A stretch of 64,000 nucleotides of DNA from Roseiarcus sp963823165 (lineage in GTDB: Bacteria > Pseudomonadota > Alphaproteobacteria > Rhizobiales > Beijerinckiaceae). Of the stretch, positions 8,001 to 15,729 are shown piece after piece (within the stretch, counting starts at the first letter, position 1; every line of letters begins with the position of its first letter). The notes below the pieces were generated by a model. That model ran no database searches and was not told the origin of the DNA. It was given only the letters and a program-made list of their open reading frames with translations. The stretch spans positions 186,001 to 250,000 of the forward strand of contig CAWGKV010000039.1 in NCBI GenBank assembly GCA_963823165.1. The letters run 5' to 3'. The position numbers and the translations under genes are program-made.

Positions 8001-10594
8001 CCGGCCTGAACCTGCTCCCAGGTCGGGTGCGCGGGCAGGTCAATGTCAAACTGTCGCAGGCACGTCAGCGCACTGACCACAGCTTGCCTGTTTTCGGACT
8101 TCGCCGTGTGCAGCGAAATCTTGAGCGTATAGGCAGCCGCCAGGTCCACCTTGGAGGCCTCGCGCTCCAACAACTCCTCGATCAATTGCTCGGCATTCTC
8201 GAAGTTACCGCATAGAAATTCGCACTCCGCGCGTTCGAGCCACAAGCTGACCATTAATTCGTACTGGGCGCCCCAGTCCCGTTGGTCGAGCAGGGCCATG
8301 CCGGCCGCGAGATACACGCACGCCGACGCATGGGCCGCCGACGCCTTGGCTCTTCGCCCGGCGCGCAGGTCGATCGTCGCCACCCGCACTTTCTCGTCCC
8401 GGTCGATCAGTCGCGGGGCGCCCCGATTAAACTGGCTCGCGACATCGAACACATGCTCGGCGAGCTGGTCCGGCGCCATGCGCGTCAGCAACGCGCGGCC
8501 GATTCGTAAGTGGACTTCAGCACGGCGCTCTTCCGGGATCAGTGAATAGGCCGCCTGCTGAATCCGATCGTGCAGGAACGTGTAGGCGCTCTCCTGCCGC
8601 AGGACGAGGCCTGCATAGACGGCCTCCCACAGCGCCGCGTGCAGCGCCTCCTCTGATTCCTCATGGACCAGAGTCAGGGTGGCGATGTCGGCGACCGCGC
8701 CGAGGCAGGCGAGATGTTTCATCGTCTCCTGAGTGGGAAAGGAGAGCCGCTTCAGCTTTTCAACCAGGAGATCCGCGACGTTGTCGGTGTAGCTCCTGGC
8801 GCTGATGCGATCGATGTCCCACCGCCAAGCTGGCGCGGCGGAGTCGAATGTGAGGAGCCCGTCTTCGTTCAGCGCCGTGAGGAACTGGATCGCGAAGAAC
8901 GGATTGCCGCTGGTCTTGTCGTGCACCAGTTGCGCCAGAGGCCGCGCGTGCTCCGGCTGGCAATGCAGGGCGTCGGTGACGAGCCGCCCGATATCGTCAA
9001 GCCCGAGAGGGGTCAGCACGATCTCCTCGACCCTCGCCCCGGCGTTGCGGATCCAGTCCAACGTTCCGATGAGCGGGTGCGCGGGGCCGACCTCGTTGTC
9101 CCTGTAAGCCCCAACCAGCAGCAGATGCCGTACCTCAGGATGGGTCACCAAGTGCTCGAGGAGATCGAGCGTCGCCGAGTCCAACCATTGCAAATCGTCG
9201 AGGAACAGCGCGAGCGGGTGCTCCTTGCGCGCGAACACCCCGAGGAAGCGCCGGAAGACCATCTGGAAGCGATTTTTGGCGTCCTGCGGCGGCAAGTCCG
9301 CGACCGGCGGCTGCGCTCCGATAATGAGCTCAAGCTCGGGAACAAGGCTGACGATAAGCTGGCCGTTCGGGCCTAAGGCCTCCTGCAGAGCGCCCGACCA
9401 CGGGCCAAGGTCCGTCTCGCTCTCGCCGAGAAGAGGCCGCACAAGGCTCCGGAAGGCTTGAGCCAGGGTGGCGTAAGGGATGTCGCGCTTGTACTGGTCG
9501 AACTTGCCTGACGCGAACAGGCCGCGCGGCGGGACCAGCGCCTTCTGAAGCTCGTTCACCAGCGAGGATTTTCCAATGCCGGCGTAGCCGGAGACGAGCA
9601 CGAGCTCGGTTGCGCCATTCGTAACGACCCGGTCGAAAGCGCGGAGCAGCGTCTCGATCTCGTGCTCGCGGCCGTAAAGCCGCTCCGGCGCCATCAGACG
9701 ATCCGATACGTCATCGGCGCCGAGCGGGAACGGCGTAATGCCGCGATGCGACTCCCAGTCCGCGAAGCAGTTGCGCAGATCGACCGCGAGTCCCGCAGCG
9801 GTCTGGTAGCGGTCCTCCGCGGTCTTGGCGAGGAGCTTCATCACGATCCCTGACACCGGCTCGGGGATGCCTGCGACCCGCTCGTCGGGCGGGGCGGGTC
9901 GGCGGGCAACGTGACAGTGTACCCATTCCACCGGATCGGAGGCGACGAACGGCAGTTCGCCCGTCAGCATCTCGTAGAGGGTGACCCCCAAGGCGTAGAG
10001 ATCGCTGCGGAAATCGATCGACCGGTTCATCCGGCCGGTCTGTTCGGGGGCCATGTAGGCGAGCGTCCCGGCGATCACCTCCGGCGGCGCAGGGGCCTGG
10101 CGCTCGCGTGGCAACCGCGAGGCGATGCCGAAGCCGGTCAACCAGACTTGGCCGGTCGTGGAGTTCACGAGAATGTTCGCCGGCTTGATGTCCTTATGGA
10201 TGAGGCCGCGCTGGTGAACCTGAGCAAGCGCCGTAGCGATGCCGATCGCGACGCGCAGAAACGACGTAATCTCCCAGGGTTGCCCCAGGAGCCTCAACAG
10301 GGGCTCGCCGCCGGGGTCCTCACTCAAGAGCGTGAGCCGCCCCTTGTGAGGCTCCAGCCTCAAAGGTCGAGCGGCCCAGGCTGGGTCGAGCTCCTCTCGC
10401 AACGTATAGGCATGTTGCAGCCGCGCGATTGTTTCGGGCGAGGGCTGCGCCGATAAGGGCATGGCGGCGATAAGACGGGACGCTTCGCCTTCCCAAACGC
10501 CCCTGGACAGGACGAACTCTCCGTCCTCCCAAAGGATATCAGCCGCATGACCGGACGAAGCCATCAAGGCGAGGGCCTCTTTTGACGTCGTCAT
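5084..10594 (-). CDS. Trifunctional Ser/Thr kinase / AAA ATPase / GAF-PAS histidine kinase
   Basis: A giant cytoplasmic signalling protein (about 1836 aa). In order: a Ser/Thr kinase-like domain (about 40-280; catalytic loop HKDIKPANILVN, APE-like APEQTGRMNRS), an AAA/MalT-type ATPase (about 310-600; Walker A SGYAGIGKSSL, Walker B LALFLDDLQWLD), a long helical TPR-like region to about 1270, a GAF domain (about 1310-1450), a PAS domain (about 1470-1590), a HisKA helix with H-box SASIAHEINQPLAAV, and an HATPase (NLIVNGVEAM, DTGAGLDP, GLGMGLAICRSIIEGHGG). The kinase DFG motif is replaced by GFG (LTGFGIAS), so phosphotransfer by that domain is doubtful. The family is known from cyanobacteria and rhizobia. 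No response regulator lies nearby. The start at ATG 10594 was preferred over a TTG at 10654. Confidence 0.9.
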   Translation of the reverse strand: MTTSKEALALMASSGHAADILWEDGEFVLSRGVWEGEASRLIAAMPLSAQPSPETIARLQHAYTLREELDPAWAARPLRLEPHKGRLTLLSEDPGGEPLLRLLGQPWEITSFLRVAIGIATALAQVHQRGLIHKDIKPANILVNSTTGQVWLTGFGIASRLPRERQAPAPPEVIAGTLAYMAPEQTGRMNRSIDFRSDLYALGVTLYEMLTGELPFVASDPVEWVHCHVARRPAPPDERVAGIPEPVSGIVMKLLAKTAEDRYQTAAGLAVDLRNCFADWESHRGITPFPLGADDVSDRLMAPERLYGREHEIETLLRAFDRVVTNGATELVLVSGYAGIGKSSLVNELQKALVPPRGLFASGKFDQYKRDIPYATLAQAFRSLVRPLLGESETDLGPWSGALQEALGPNGQLIVSLVPELELIIGAQPPVADLPPQDAKNRFQMVFRRFLGVFARKEHPLALFLDDLQWLDSATLDLLEHLVTHPEVRHLLLVGAYRDNEVGPAHPLIGTLDWIRNAGARVEEIVLTPLGLDDIGRLVTDALHCQPEHARPLAQLVHDKTSGNPFFAIQFLTALNEDGLLTFDSAAPAWRWDIDRISARSYTDNVADLLVEKLKRLSFPTQETMKHLACLGAVADIATLTLVHEESEEALHAALWEAVYAGLVLRQESAYTFLHDRIQQAAYSLIPEERRAEVHLRIGRALLTRMAPDQLAEHVFDVASQFNRGAPRLIDRDEKVRVATIDLRAGRRAKASAAHASACVYLAAGMALLDQRDWGAQYELMVSLWLERAECEFLCGNFENAEQLIEELLEREASKVDLAAAYTLKISLHTAKSENRQAVVSALTCLRQFDIDLPAHPTWEQVQAGWETVWQTLNGRPIESLIDLPIMTDPELQAAMQLLSVLIPPAYYTDFHLYCLIACRMAELGMQHGISDASPVGYALFGLILGPAFHRYGDGYRFAKLACDLVDEHKFVASRAKVYQSVAKVAFWTQPIGTVIDFLRATFRAALETGDLTFACFSMDTLVTAFLMRNDRLDAVWRESEKSLDFVRKARFQDVAAVIVSQQRFIATMQGHTDTFSTFNDAQFDEAAFEAQLAGNCTPTAICLYWILKLQARFLSGDFSEALAASDKARAVLWASAIHVQRADYFYYAALTVSALYETVSTDKQQAWREVMTAHQEQLREWAESYPPTFGDKHALVSAEIARLEGRDVDAMRLYEQAIRSARDNGFVQNAALARELAARFYAARGVEEIAHVYLLGARNCYLQWGAHGKVKQLDERYPHLQEEKAPTSAAATIGAPVAQLDVELVVKASQAVSGEIVLENLIKTLMVIAVEHAGAERGLLILPRGDQLWVEAEAITGRKAVEVNLRPALVAPSELPLSLLQYVVRTEEPVISDDASREKPFSADEYVASRHIRSVLGLPLIKQAKLVGLLYLENKVAASVFTPARIAVLKLLASQAAISLENARLYGELTMSEERWRKLFESVPVGVGLIGSHRRYIATNPAFQRMLDYSEAELSRLTPADITHEDDRAETEAIVASSIVGEPSAQLIEKRYRRKDGGVVWAEVNGFLASIEGSAPLLGAIAVDVTERKRAEEALRDAHADLERMARLTTMGELSASIAHEINQPLAAVVTQSEAALRFLNRDEPDLDEVRDALSSIARDGMRMGDVIRGLRALARKSGPQLAKLDIDDVIKEVLTLAGAELRRHDVVLRTALAAGDQPVMGDRVQLQQVLLNLIVNGVEAMREVTERARELTVSSTLTEPSSVLVAVQDTGAGLDPAVAERMFQPFFTTKPDGLGMGLAICRSIIEGHGGRLWVSPRAPHGADVRFTIPLWVEQ

Positions 10595-10739
10595 CCGCGG
10601 GCGAGGCCTCCCGCAGAGGTGGTCGGCGGCGGAGGGTCGACGCAGCTTGAACAAAATCGCTGTTGCGAGCTAGCCTTTAGTCTTACGCGGAATCCCGCGC
10701 AAGCCCATCGACTCCCATCGGCTGCTGTCAGTTCGCTGA

Positions 10740-10934
10740 ATGCGCCATTCGGCATCGAGAGCGCAGGCGTTTATTGGCAGCCCGGTCGATGCGGTCCTGG
10801 AGGGGACGCTTCGACCCGGTCGTCGCTACCGTACGGCACAATCCCCAACATGCCCGCGCGGAAGACCGATGCGAGGGATGCCAGGTGGATCGCCAATCTG
10901 GTCCGGTACGGTCTTCAGGCTGAAAACGACTGAC
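10740..10934 (+). pseudogene. IS110-family transposase fragment
   Basis: A short degenerate piece of an IS110 recombinase. ESAGVYWQP matches the family block (E-[AS]-[TA]-G-V-Y-W-K-P), and after a deletion the frame resumes as NMPARKTDARDARWIANLVR, matching the KTDxxDAxWIAxLL block that holds catalytic aspartates. At least one frame change separates the two blocks. No element ends were identified. It lies between the 5' end of the sensor kinase and the 3' end of the glycine-rich gene. Confidence 0.7.
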
Positions 10935-10957
10935 GTGGTGGCTCTCATGGTCGGGCG

Positions 10958-11779
10958 CTACTCATAACAGGGACAACTCACGTAAGGCGGGCACAAATAA
11001 GGGTCGTCGAGACCGGCATCATAGCAGCCGGAATAGTAACCCATCCGATGATGCCCTCGAATGTGCATGCTTAGCCTGCGCCCAATTGCCGGCGCGTGGG
11101 CGCCGACCCGAGCGGAGGAGCCTGCAAAGTGACCGGGGTCGATCGCCAGAGGGGCGCTTCGCAAATCGCCCAAGGATGGATTTCCGAATCCAGCGCCGAC
11201 GTGGCTGCCAAAGCCAACCCCGAGCCCGCCGACATTGCTGCCGCCAAACCCCCCGCCGAATCCGCCGATATGGCTGCCGCCAAAGCCAGCCCCGAGCCCG
11301 CCGACATGGCTGCCGCCAAACCCCGCGCCGAACCCGCCGACATGGCCGCCGCCAAACCGCCCGCCGAATCCACCGACATGGCCGCCGCCAAACCCCGCGC
11401 CGAACCCACCGACATGGCCGCCGCCAAACCCCCCGCCGAATCCGCCGATATGATCACCCCCAAAACCGCCCCCACCCATGCCACCCCCAAAACCACCCCC
11501 TCCGTGACCGCCTCCTCCCCCGCCCCGCGCCGTCGCCACGTTAGGCGCCGTTCCGGACAATGCAGCCGCAACGGTTAGGACGATGAACCTGTGCAGCAGC
11601 GGAGTCTCCGCGCGTCGCCGCGCCGCCGGTCGCGCAGTCGGCGAATGAGCTTGAATTGGAAGGGCTCCAGCGCCAACCGCTGTTCCAGGTTGCGGCAACA
11701 AGCGCGCGCCTCGTCTCAGCCGGGCCAGTCGCCCCGAGAACTGCACCGCTAAAGCCGCGATGCTCCTGCGAGTCGTCAT
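10958..11779 (-). CDS. Glycine-rich repeat protein with signal-like segment and cysteine-rich tail
   Basis: A 273-aa protein from the ATG at 11779, which follows a strong GAGGAGAG ribosome site. Residues about 62-85 (LLHRFIVLTVAAALSG...ATA) look like a signal peptide, so either a 60-residue leader precedes it or a later non-ATG start is used. The middle is almost pure glycine with seven 12-residue repeats of the type GGFGAGFGGGHV. The C-terminus is different: a His/Tyr stretch and CYDAGLDDPYLCPPY followed by SCPCYE, with five cysteines. Such proteins may be surface or matrix components, but no function is established. Its neighbours are an IS110 scar and the EPS genes. Confidence 0.65.
   Translation of the reverse strand: MTTRRSIAALAVQFSGRLARLRRGARLLPQPGTAVGAGALPIQAHSPTARPAARRRAETPLLHRFIVLTVAAALSGTAPNVATARGGGGGGHGGGGFGGGMGGGGFGGDHIGGFGGGFGGGHVGGFGAGFGGGHVGGFGGRFGGGHVGGFGAGFGGSHVGGLGAGFGGSHIGGFGGGFGGSNVGGLGVGFGSHVGAGFGNPSLGDLRSAPLAIDPGHFAGSSARVGAHAPAIGRRLSMHIRGHHRMGYYSGCYDAGLDDPYLCPPYVSCPCYE
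11198..11446 (-). repeat. 36-bp tandem repeat, about 7 copies, coding
   Basis: Seven consecutive imperfect 36-bp units encode GGFGxGFGGxHV-type 12-mers, the last one shortened. Position 6 of the unit alternates G, A or R, and the last residues vary HV, HI or NV. The repeat stays in frame throughout, so it is under coding constraint. It is liable to expand or contract by slippage. Confidence 0.85.
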
Positions 11780-12636
11780 GAGTCTCTCCTCTTTCGGCAG
11801 CGATGATCCTGCCGCCAACAATGAGTTGGGTTTTCAAGCGGAAGAAAACAAATGAAACATAAGTATGCGCTGCTAAGACAAATGTAGCGCGCTCAGTTTT
11901 GCCTGGTGGCGCAACGTCTGAATCCTACGCGGCAGCCGCAGGTAACTGGCTCGCTAAAACGATTGGAGGTAGCCGCCAAAGGGCGATAATGCTGGCTTAG
12001 CGACTATTTGTACTTGTTATAATTAGCCGTAGCACTCTAACGAGCGGCCCACACAAGTCCTCGTCTGAATGCGTTCATTCGCGCCAAGCCCGAATCCATG
12101 CCAAGTTTTTGCAAGAGCCGCCCACTGCCGTTTTTAGCTTTTTCACATGGCTTAGCCCTGAAATTACTGGGTGTTTTGCAGCTGGGCGAGATTTTCCTTC
12201 CGCCTCCGCAGAGCCTGTGCTAATGTTCCTGTTCCGTTCCATAGGAGTTGCCGATGGCGAATTTGCAGTCAATCGGGACCGGTCGCCCGAGGCCCGCCGC
12301 GAGGTGCGGGAAAAAGAGATACGCGCTGCCGCAGCGGGGTCGGCGGATTGGCCGGGACGCCGCCGGCGCTGGCTGACGAAGGGCGGGATGGATTCTCTCC
12401 AAGTCTGGCGTAAGTGATTGGAAAGGCGAGAATGTCGAACGAACCTGGTTTCCCCTGGCGTTCCTTTTGCTTCCGCCGGCGTTCCTTTGGCTTCCCCGGG
12501 GCGCGCGATTTCCTTCCCCCGGGGACCGGCAGCCTTCCCGCTGCGTTCCAAGACGTTCCGCCGGCTCGCGCACGCCGCCAAGGCCAACGGCGCCCCGCTC
12601 CCTTGAGGACCCCGCCGATTGGTCAAGAAACCTTCG
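11780..12636. other. Intergenic region without a supported gene
   Basis: About 860 bp. Frames here are open mostly because of high GC, and none has a family match or a convincing ribosome site. The AT-richer part at 11830-12060 could hold the promoter of the glycine-rich gene. Near 12460-12500 the phrase GGCGTTCCTTTTGCTTCC is repeated once with changes (GGCGTTCCTTTGGCTTCC). Confidence 0.5.
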
Positions 12637-14034
12637 TCAAGCCGGGCGCAGCCGCTTTCCCGAGCTGCGGTCATGGAATCGCGGCGGCCTCAAGCGTTTG
12701 ATTTCGCCCAAAACCGGTTTCGACGTCGCAAACTCGAGGTCCGCTTGATGGCGGATCCGCCGGTCCAACATCTCGGCAAGCATTGCAAGAATGATCCCGA
12801 GCGTGAGACCGGCCCCGATCGCAACTGGCAGCACAATGGTCGGCTTCGGGAAGGACGGCTGAACCGGAGGAACTGCTTTGTCCAGTACGGCGATGTCTGC
12901 GAATGTCAGCTTGCTTTGCAACCTGGCCTGCGCCGCCATTTTTTGCCGCGTGTTCAGCTGATCAATGCGGAACGCAAGATCGCGCTCCAAGTCACCCAAT
13001 CGGTCGCGTTGCGCCTGCGCCGCGATCAAAGTCTTTTGCGCTTTCTCCTGGGCTGCCTCGAGCGACGGGATCAGGCTCTGAGTTTGGGCGATGCGCTCTT
13101 TCAGGTGCTCGTGCATCCTGTTCGTGGCCTCAGCGATCTGTTTGTGAAGGGCCGCGAGGTTCGCGGTCTCCGACACCATCTTCGGGTTGTTGGATCCAAG
13201 CGAGTTCTTGGCCATTGCGATCGTCGCCTCGGCCGCCGTCAGCTTCTCTTTCAAGCCAGCAAGCAACTGGAGATCGGGGTCGGACGGATCATTGGAGAGT
13301 TCCGTCGAGCCGCTCGTCAGACGATTCTGAAGGAAGGCCAGGTTGGATTTCGCAGACGATAGGTTTTGCGTGATCGCCATCAACTCGCTGGTCTCCGTGT
13401 CGGCGCCGCCCGTCGGCGCCGCCACATTCGCCCGGGCCTGAAAGGATTCGAGCGCATTGCGCGCCGTTTCAACTTCCTTTCGCAACTCCTCGAGCTGGGG
13501 GGCGAACCAGCTCGCCGTCTGGTCGCCCGACGACGCCTTCATGGCGACCGTGGCGTCGATGGTCGCGGCAAGAAAAGCGTTGGCGAGCAGCGCCGCCTGG
13601 TTCGGGTCGGCTGCCTTGTATTTGATCTCCAACACTCCGGTGCCGAGCGCGAATTTCGGGTCGACATTCTTCGATATGGTGGAGGCCATCCAATCGTCGA
13701 TGTTTTCCCGCCCGAAATATCCCGATTCTTGGAATTGCTGTTGCGCCTGCCGATTGCCGGTCATGTTCAGGCGCTTGACCACCTCGAGCGCAACCCGTTG
13801 ACTCGTGACCAGCTGAAGTATGTTCCCTTGCATCAATCCCAACAAGGCCGCTCCCGTCGTCGACTCGGTAACAGGATCGATGCTGCCTGGGTCCATGCTC
13901 GCCGTCGCGACGGCGTCGTATCGCCCGGGTACGAACAGCAAGACCCCCGCGGCGACCACAACGCTCGCTATCAGCGCCAGCACGGCGATCCATCCGCGAC
14001 GCCAAAGAATGATCAGCACTTGGCCAAGCGACAC
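12637..14034 (-). CDS. GumC/Wzz-type exopolysaccharide co-polymerase (EpsF-like)
   Basis: A chain-length determinant (465 aa) of the Wzz/GumC superfamily, controlling polymer length in Wzx/Wzy-type polysaccharide export at the inner membrane. A first transmembrane helix lies at about 15-37 (IAVLALIASVVVAAGVLLFVP). A long periplasmic part with heptad-rich coiled coils (about 170-390) follows. A second helix lies at about 402-425, preceded by the proline-rich signature PPVQPSFPKP. No Walker kinase domain follows, so a separate tyrosine kinase would be needed if one is used. The start is a GTG with AAGGAG seven nt upstream. A GT2 and a GT9 gene follow upstream on the same strand, consistent with an EPS locus. 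Confidence 0.85.
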   Translation of the reverse strand: MSLGQVLIILWRRGWIAVLALIASVVVAAGVLLFVPGRYDAVATASMDPGSIDPVTESTTGAALLGLMQGNILQLVTSQRVALEVVKRLNMTGNRQAQQQFQESGYFGRENIDDWMASTISKNVDPKFALGTGVLEIKYKAADPNQAALLANAFLAATIDATVAMKASSGDQTASWFAPQLEELRKEVETARNALESFQARANVAAPTGGADTETSELMAITQNLSSAKSNLAFLQNRLTSGSTELSNDPSDPDLQLLAGLKEKLTAAEATIAMAKNSLGSNNPKMVSETANLAALHKQIAEATNRMHEHLKERIAQTQSLIPSLEAAQEKAQKTLIAAQAQRDRLGDLERDLAFRIDQLNTRQKMAAQARLQSKLTFADIAVLDKAVPPVQPSFPKPTIVLPVAIGAGLTLGIILAMLAEMLDRRIRHQADLEFATSKPVLGEIKRLRPPRFHDRSSGKRLRPA

Positions 14035-14456
14035 CAGTCAACTCCTTGTTGCATGAGAGGGAGGGATCCGCCAACCAGGCGCATATATCACATGTACCAC
14101 ATAACACGTAACGGGACCTTGCCGGTCGCCCCTCGCAGTGACAAGAATTGCCGCCATAATCCAGAAAAACCGGCCCGACCTACACGCCAGTGCGGTGATT
14201 ATAATCGTGCGCGAAAAAAGCGAGATACAAGGTGACCCGTCCGACGCGAGCCCGGTCAAAGGGGCGGTCGGCGTCAAAAGTCCCAATCCCGCCAAAGATG
14301 TTCTTCAGACCGCCGAGACCAGTTTTCTCTATTCAGTCTGCACCCTGGTCACGAATTTGTTTTTGCCGCTGTCACCAGCGGATCCGGCCCGCGAGGCCGG
14401 AAAAGGCCGCCCCCGTTGGAACGCACCCGGAATGCCTGAAATCGACAAGCCCGACC
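14035..14456. other. Intergenic region between GumC-like and GT2 genes
   Basis: About 420 bp with no supported gene. An AT-rich patch at 14083-14112 (ATATATCACATGTACCACAT) lies just upstream of the gumC-like start and is a plausible promoter. No terminator with a clear T-tract was found after the GT2 gene. Confidence 0.4.
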
Positions 14457-15380
14457 TCAGCCTCGTTGCTTCAGCAGCAGGCGAATGCACTCGATGAAAC
14501 GCCAGAATCGGATGCCGAAGAGGATTCCGATCGCCTTCAACCGCTGGCTCGGACCGTCCAACTTTCTCGATCGAACGATTTTGATCCAGTGGATGAATGG
14601 CGAAGCAAGAACGGCGACGCTCCGCAGAAGCCACAAGGCGCGTCCATGCGGCTTCTCAATCGTCGCCGTGAACGCTTCGCGCGAGGACTTCCTCCATTTC
14701 TGGGTGAGCTCGGGCCAGTTTCGCCGCGCAGGGTGGGAGACAACCACGTCGGGGGCGTAGCGGAAGCGATAGTTGGCGGCGACAGCCCGCCGACCCCAGT
14801 CCAGGTCCTCGGCGACCTGCCCCCGAAAGCCGCCCACCCGGTCGAAAATCTCCCGAGGCACGAACATGTTGCCGGAACCGGAAAACCCGACCTTTTCGAT
14901 GTAGCGTTTGAAGTTGAACGCGAAGACCCTTTCGAAGGCTTCGACAGCGGTCGGATGCGCCGGGTCCTCGTAGTCGACGTCGACTCGTCCTCCGACAATT
15001 TGGGCGCTCGACAGAGCGGCCAAACCGCGCTCAAGCCAATCCGGGTTCGGACGACAATCCGAGTCCAGGAAAGCAAGAATTCGACCGCGAGAAGCCTCGA
15101 CCGCCACGTTTCGCGCAGCCCCGGCGCCTTGGGTTGGAGCCTGTACGACCTGGGCCAGACTCCCGCAAACGCGCATCACCTCGTTCAGCCCGCACCGTGA
15201 ATTGTTGTCGGCGACCACGACCTCGAAGCGGGCGGCAGGAAGCGTCTGCGCGGCAAGCAGTCCCAAGCAACGTTTGAGGTTCGGGAGATCGTTGTAATGC
15301 GGAATGATCACAGAAATCAGCGGCCGGCCTTCTCCGGCAAATTGGTCATCAATTCCTGGCGTGGGTAGCTCGATTTCCAT
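14457..15380 (-). CDS. Family 2 glycosyltransferase
   Basis: An inverting GT-A glycosyltransferase of 307 aa from the ATG at 15380 (MEIELPTPG). Visible motifs: the opening strand ISVIIPHYND, GAGAARNVAVE, the DXD-like metal site FLDSDCRPNPDWLE, and the acceptor-site ED in GQVAEDLDWGRR. A hydrophobic C-terminal segment (LLRSVAVLASPFIHWIKIV) suggests membrane association. It probably adds a sugar to a lipid-linked EPS repeat unit. It is codirectional with the co-polymerase gene. The frame continues upstream to 15476 without a family-like sequence, so the shorter start is preferred. Confidence 0.85.
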   Translation of the reverse strand: MEIELPTPGIDDQFAGEGRPLISVIIPHYNDLPNLKRCLGLLAAQTLPAARFEVVVADNNSRCGLNEVMRVCGSLAQVVQAPTQGAGAARNVAVEASRGRILAFLDSDCRPNPDWLERGLAALSSAQIVGGRVDVDYEDPAHPTAVEAFERVFAFNFKRYIEKVGFSGSGNMFVPREIFDRVGGFRGQVAEDLDWGRRAVAANYRFRYAPDVVVSHPARRNWPELTQKWRKSSREAFTATIEKPHGRALWLLRSVAVLASPFIHWIKIVRSRKLDGPSQRLKAIGILFGIRFWRFIECIRLLLKQRG

Positions 15381-15729
15381 GACTTCCCCAAGATGGGGGC
15401 TGCGCGACTGGCAGGAACAGCCCCGTGGAACATGCCAAGCCAATATCACCAGCACGTCACACGCGGCCCCAGCCAACTCCGCCCAATGACAACATCCGCC
15501 TTATCCGATCGGCCGCCGTGTCATGCGGTGGTCACCAGCACCCGGGGCCGAATAGACAGTCGTCCCCGACCGCTATGCGGCCTCCGGACGGACCCGCCCA
15601 CAAGTGGCGCCAACGCCGTTTCCCAAGGACGATTCGCTCGGGATTGGCCAAGCTTACGTCCGGACTGATCCCGCCTCCGCGCCACGCTTCTTTTCTCCGA
15701 CGGGTAATCACCCAGGTGTAGATGGGGCG
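15381..15729. other. Intergenic region, nothing recognised
   Basis: About 350 bp between the GT2 start and the stop of the methyltransferase-GT9 gene. No open frame here has a family match, and no clear hairpin terminator was seen. Confidence 0.4.

Noticed and set aside
11198..11446. Regular repeat that could be mistaken for a CRISPR array
   Set aside because: Units are contiguous 36-bp coding repeats without unique spacers.
11086..11578. Long plus-strand open frames opposite the glycine-rich gene, giving Pro/Ala or Arg/His repeats
   Set aside because: They are the antisense of the in-frame 36-bp coding repeat; the minus strand has the ribosome site and the signal-like segment.
12075..12674. 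199-aa minus-strand frame
   Set aside because: Arg/Gly/Ala-rich composition from GC bias, no family match and no ribosome site.
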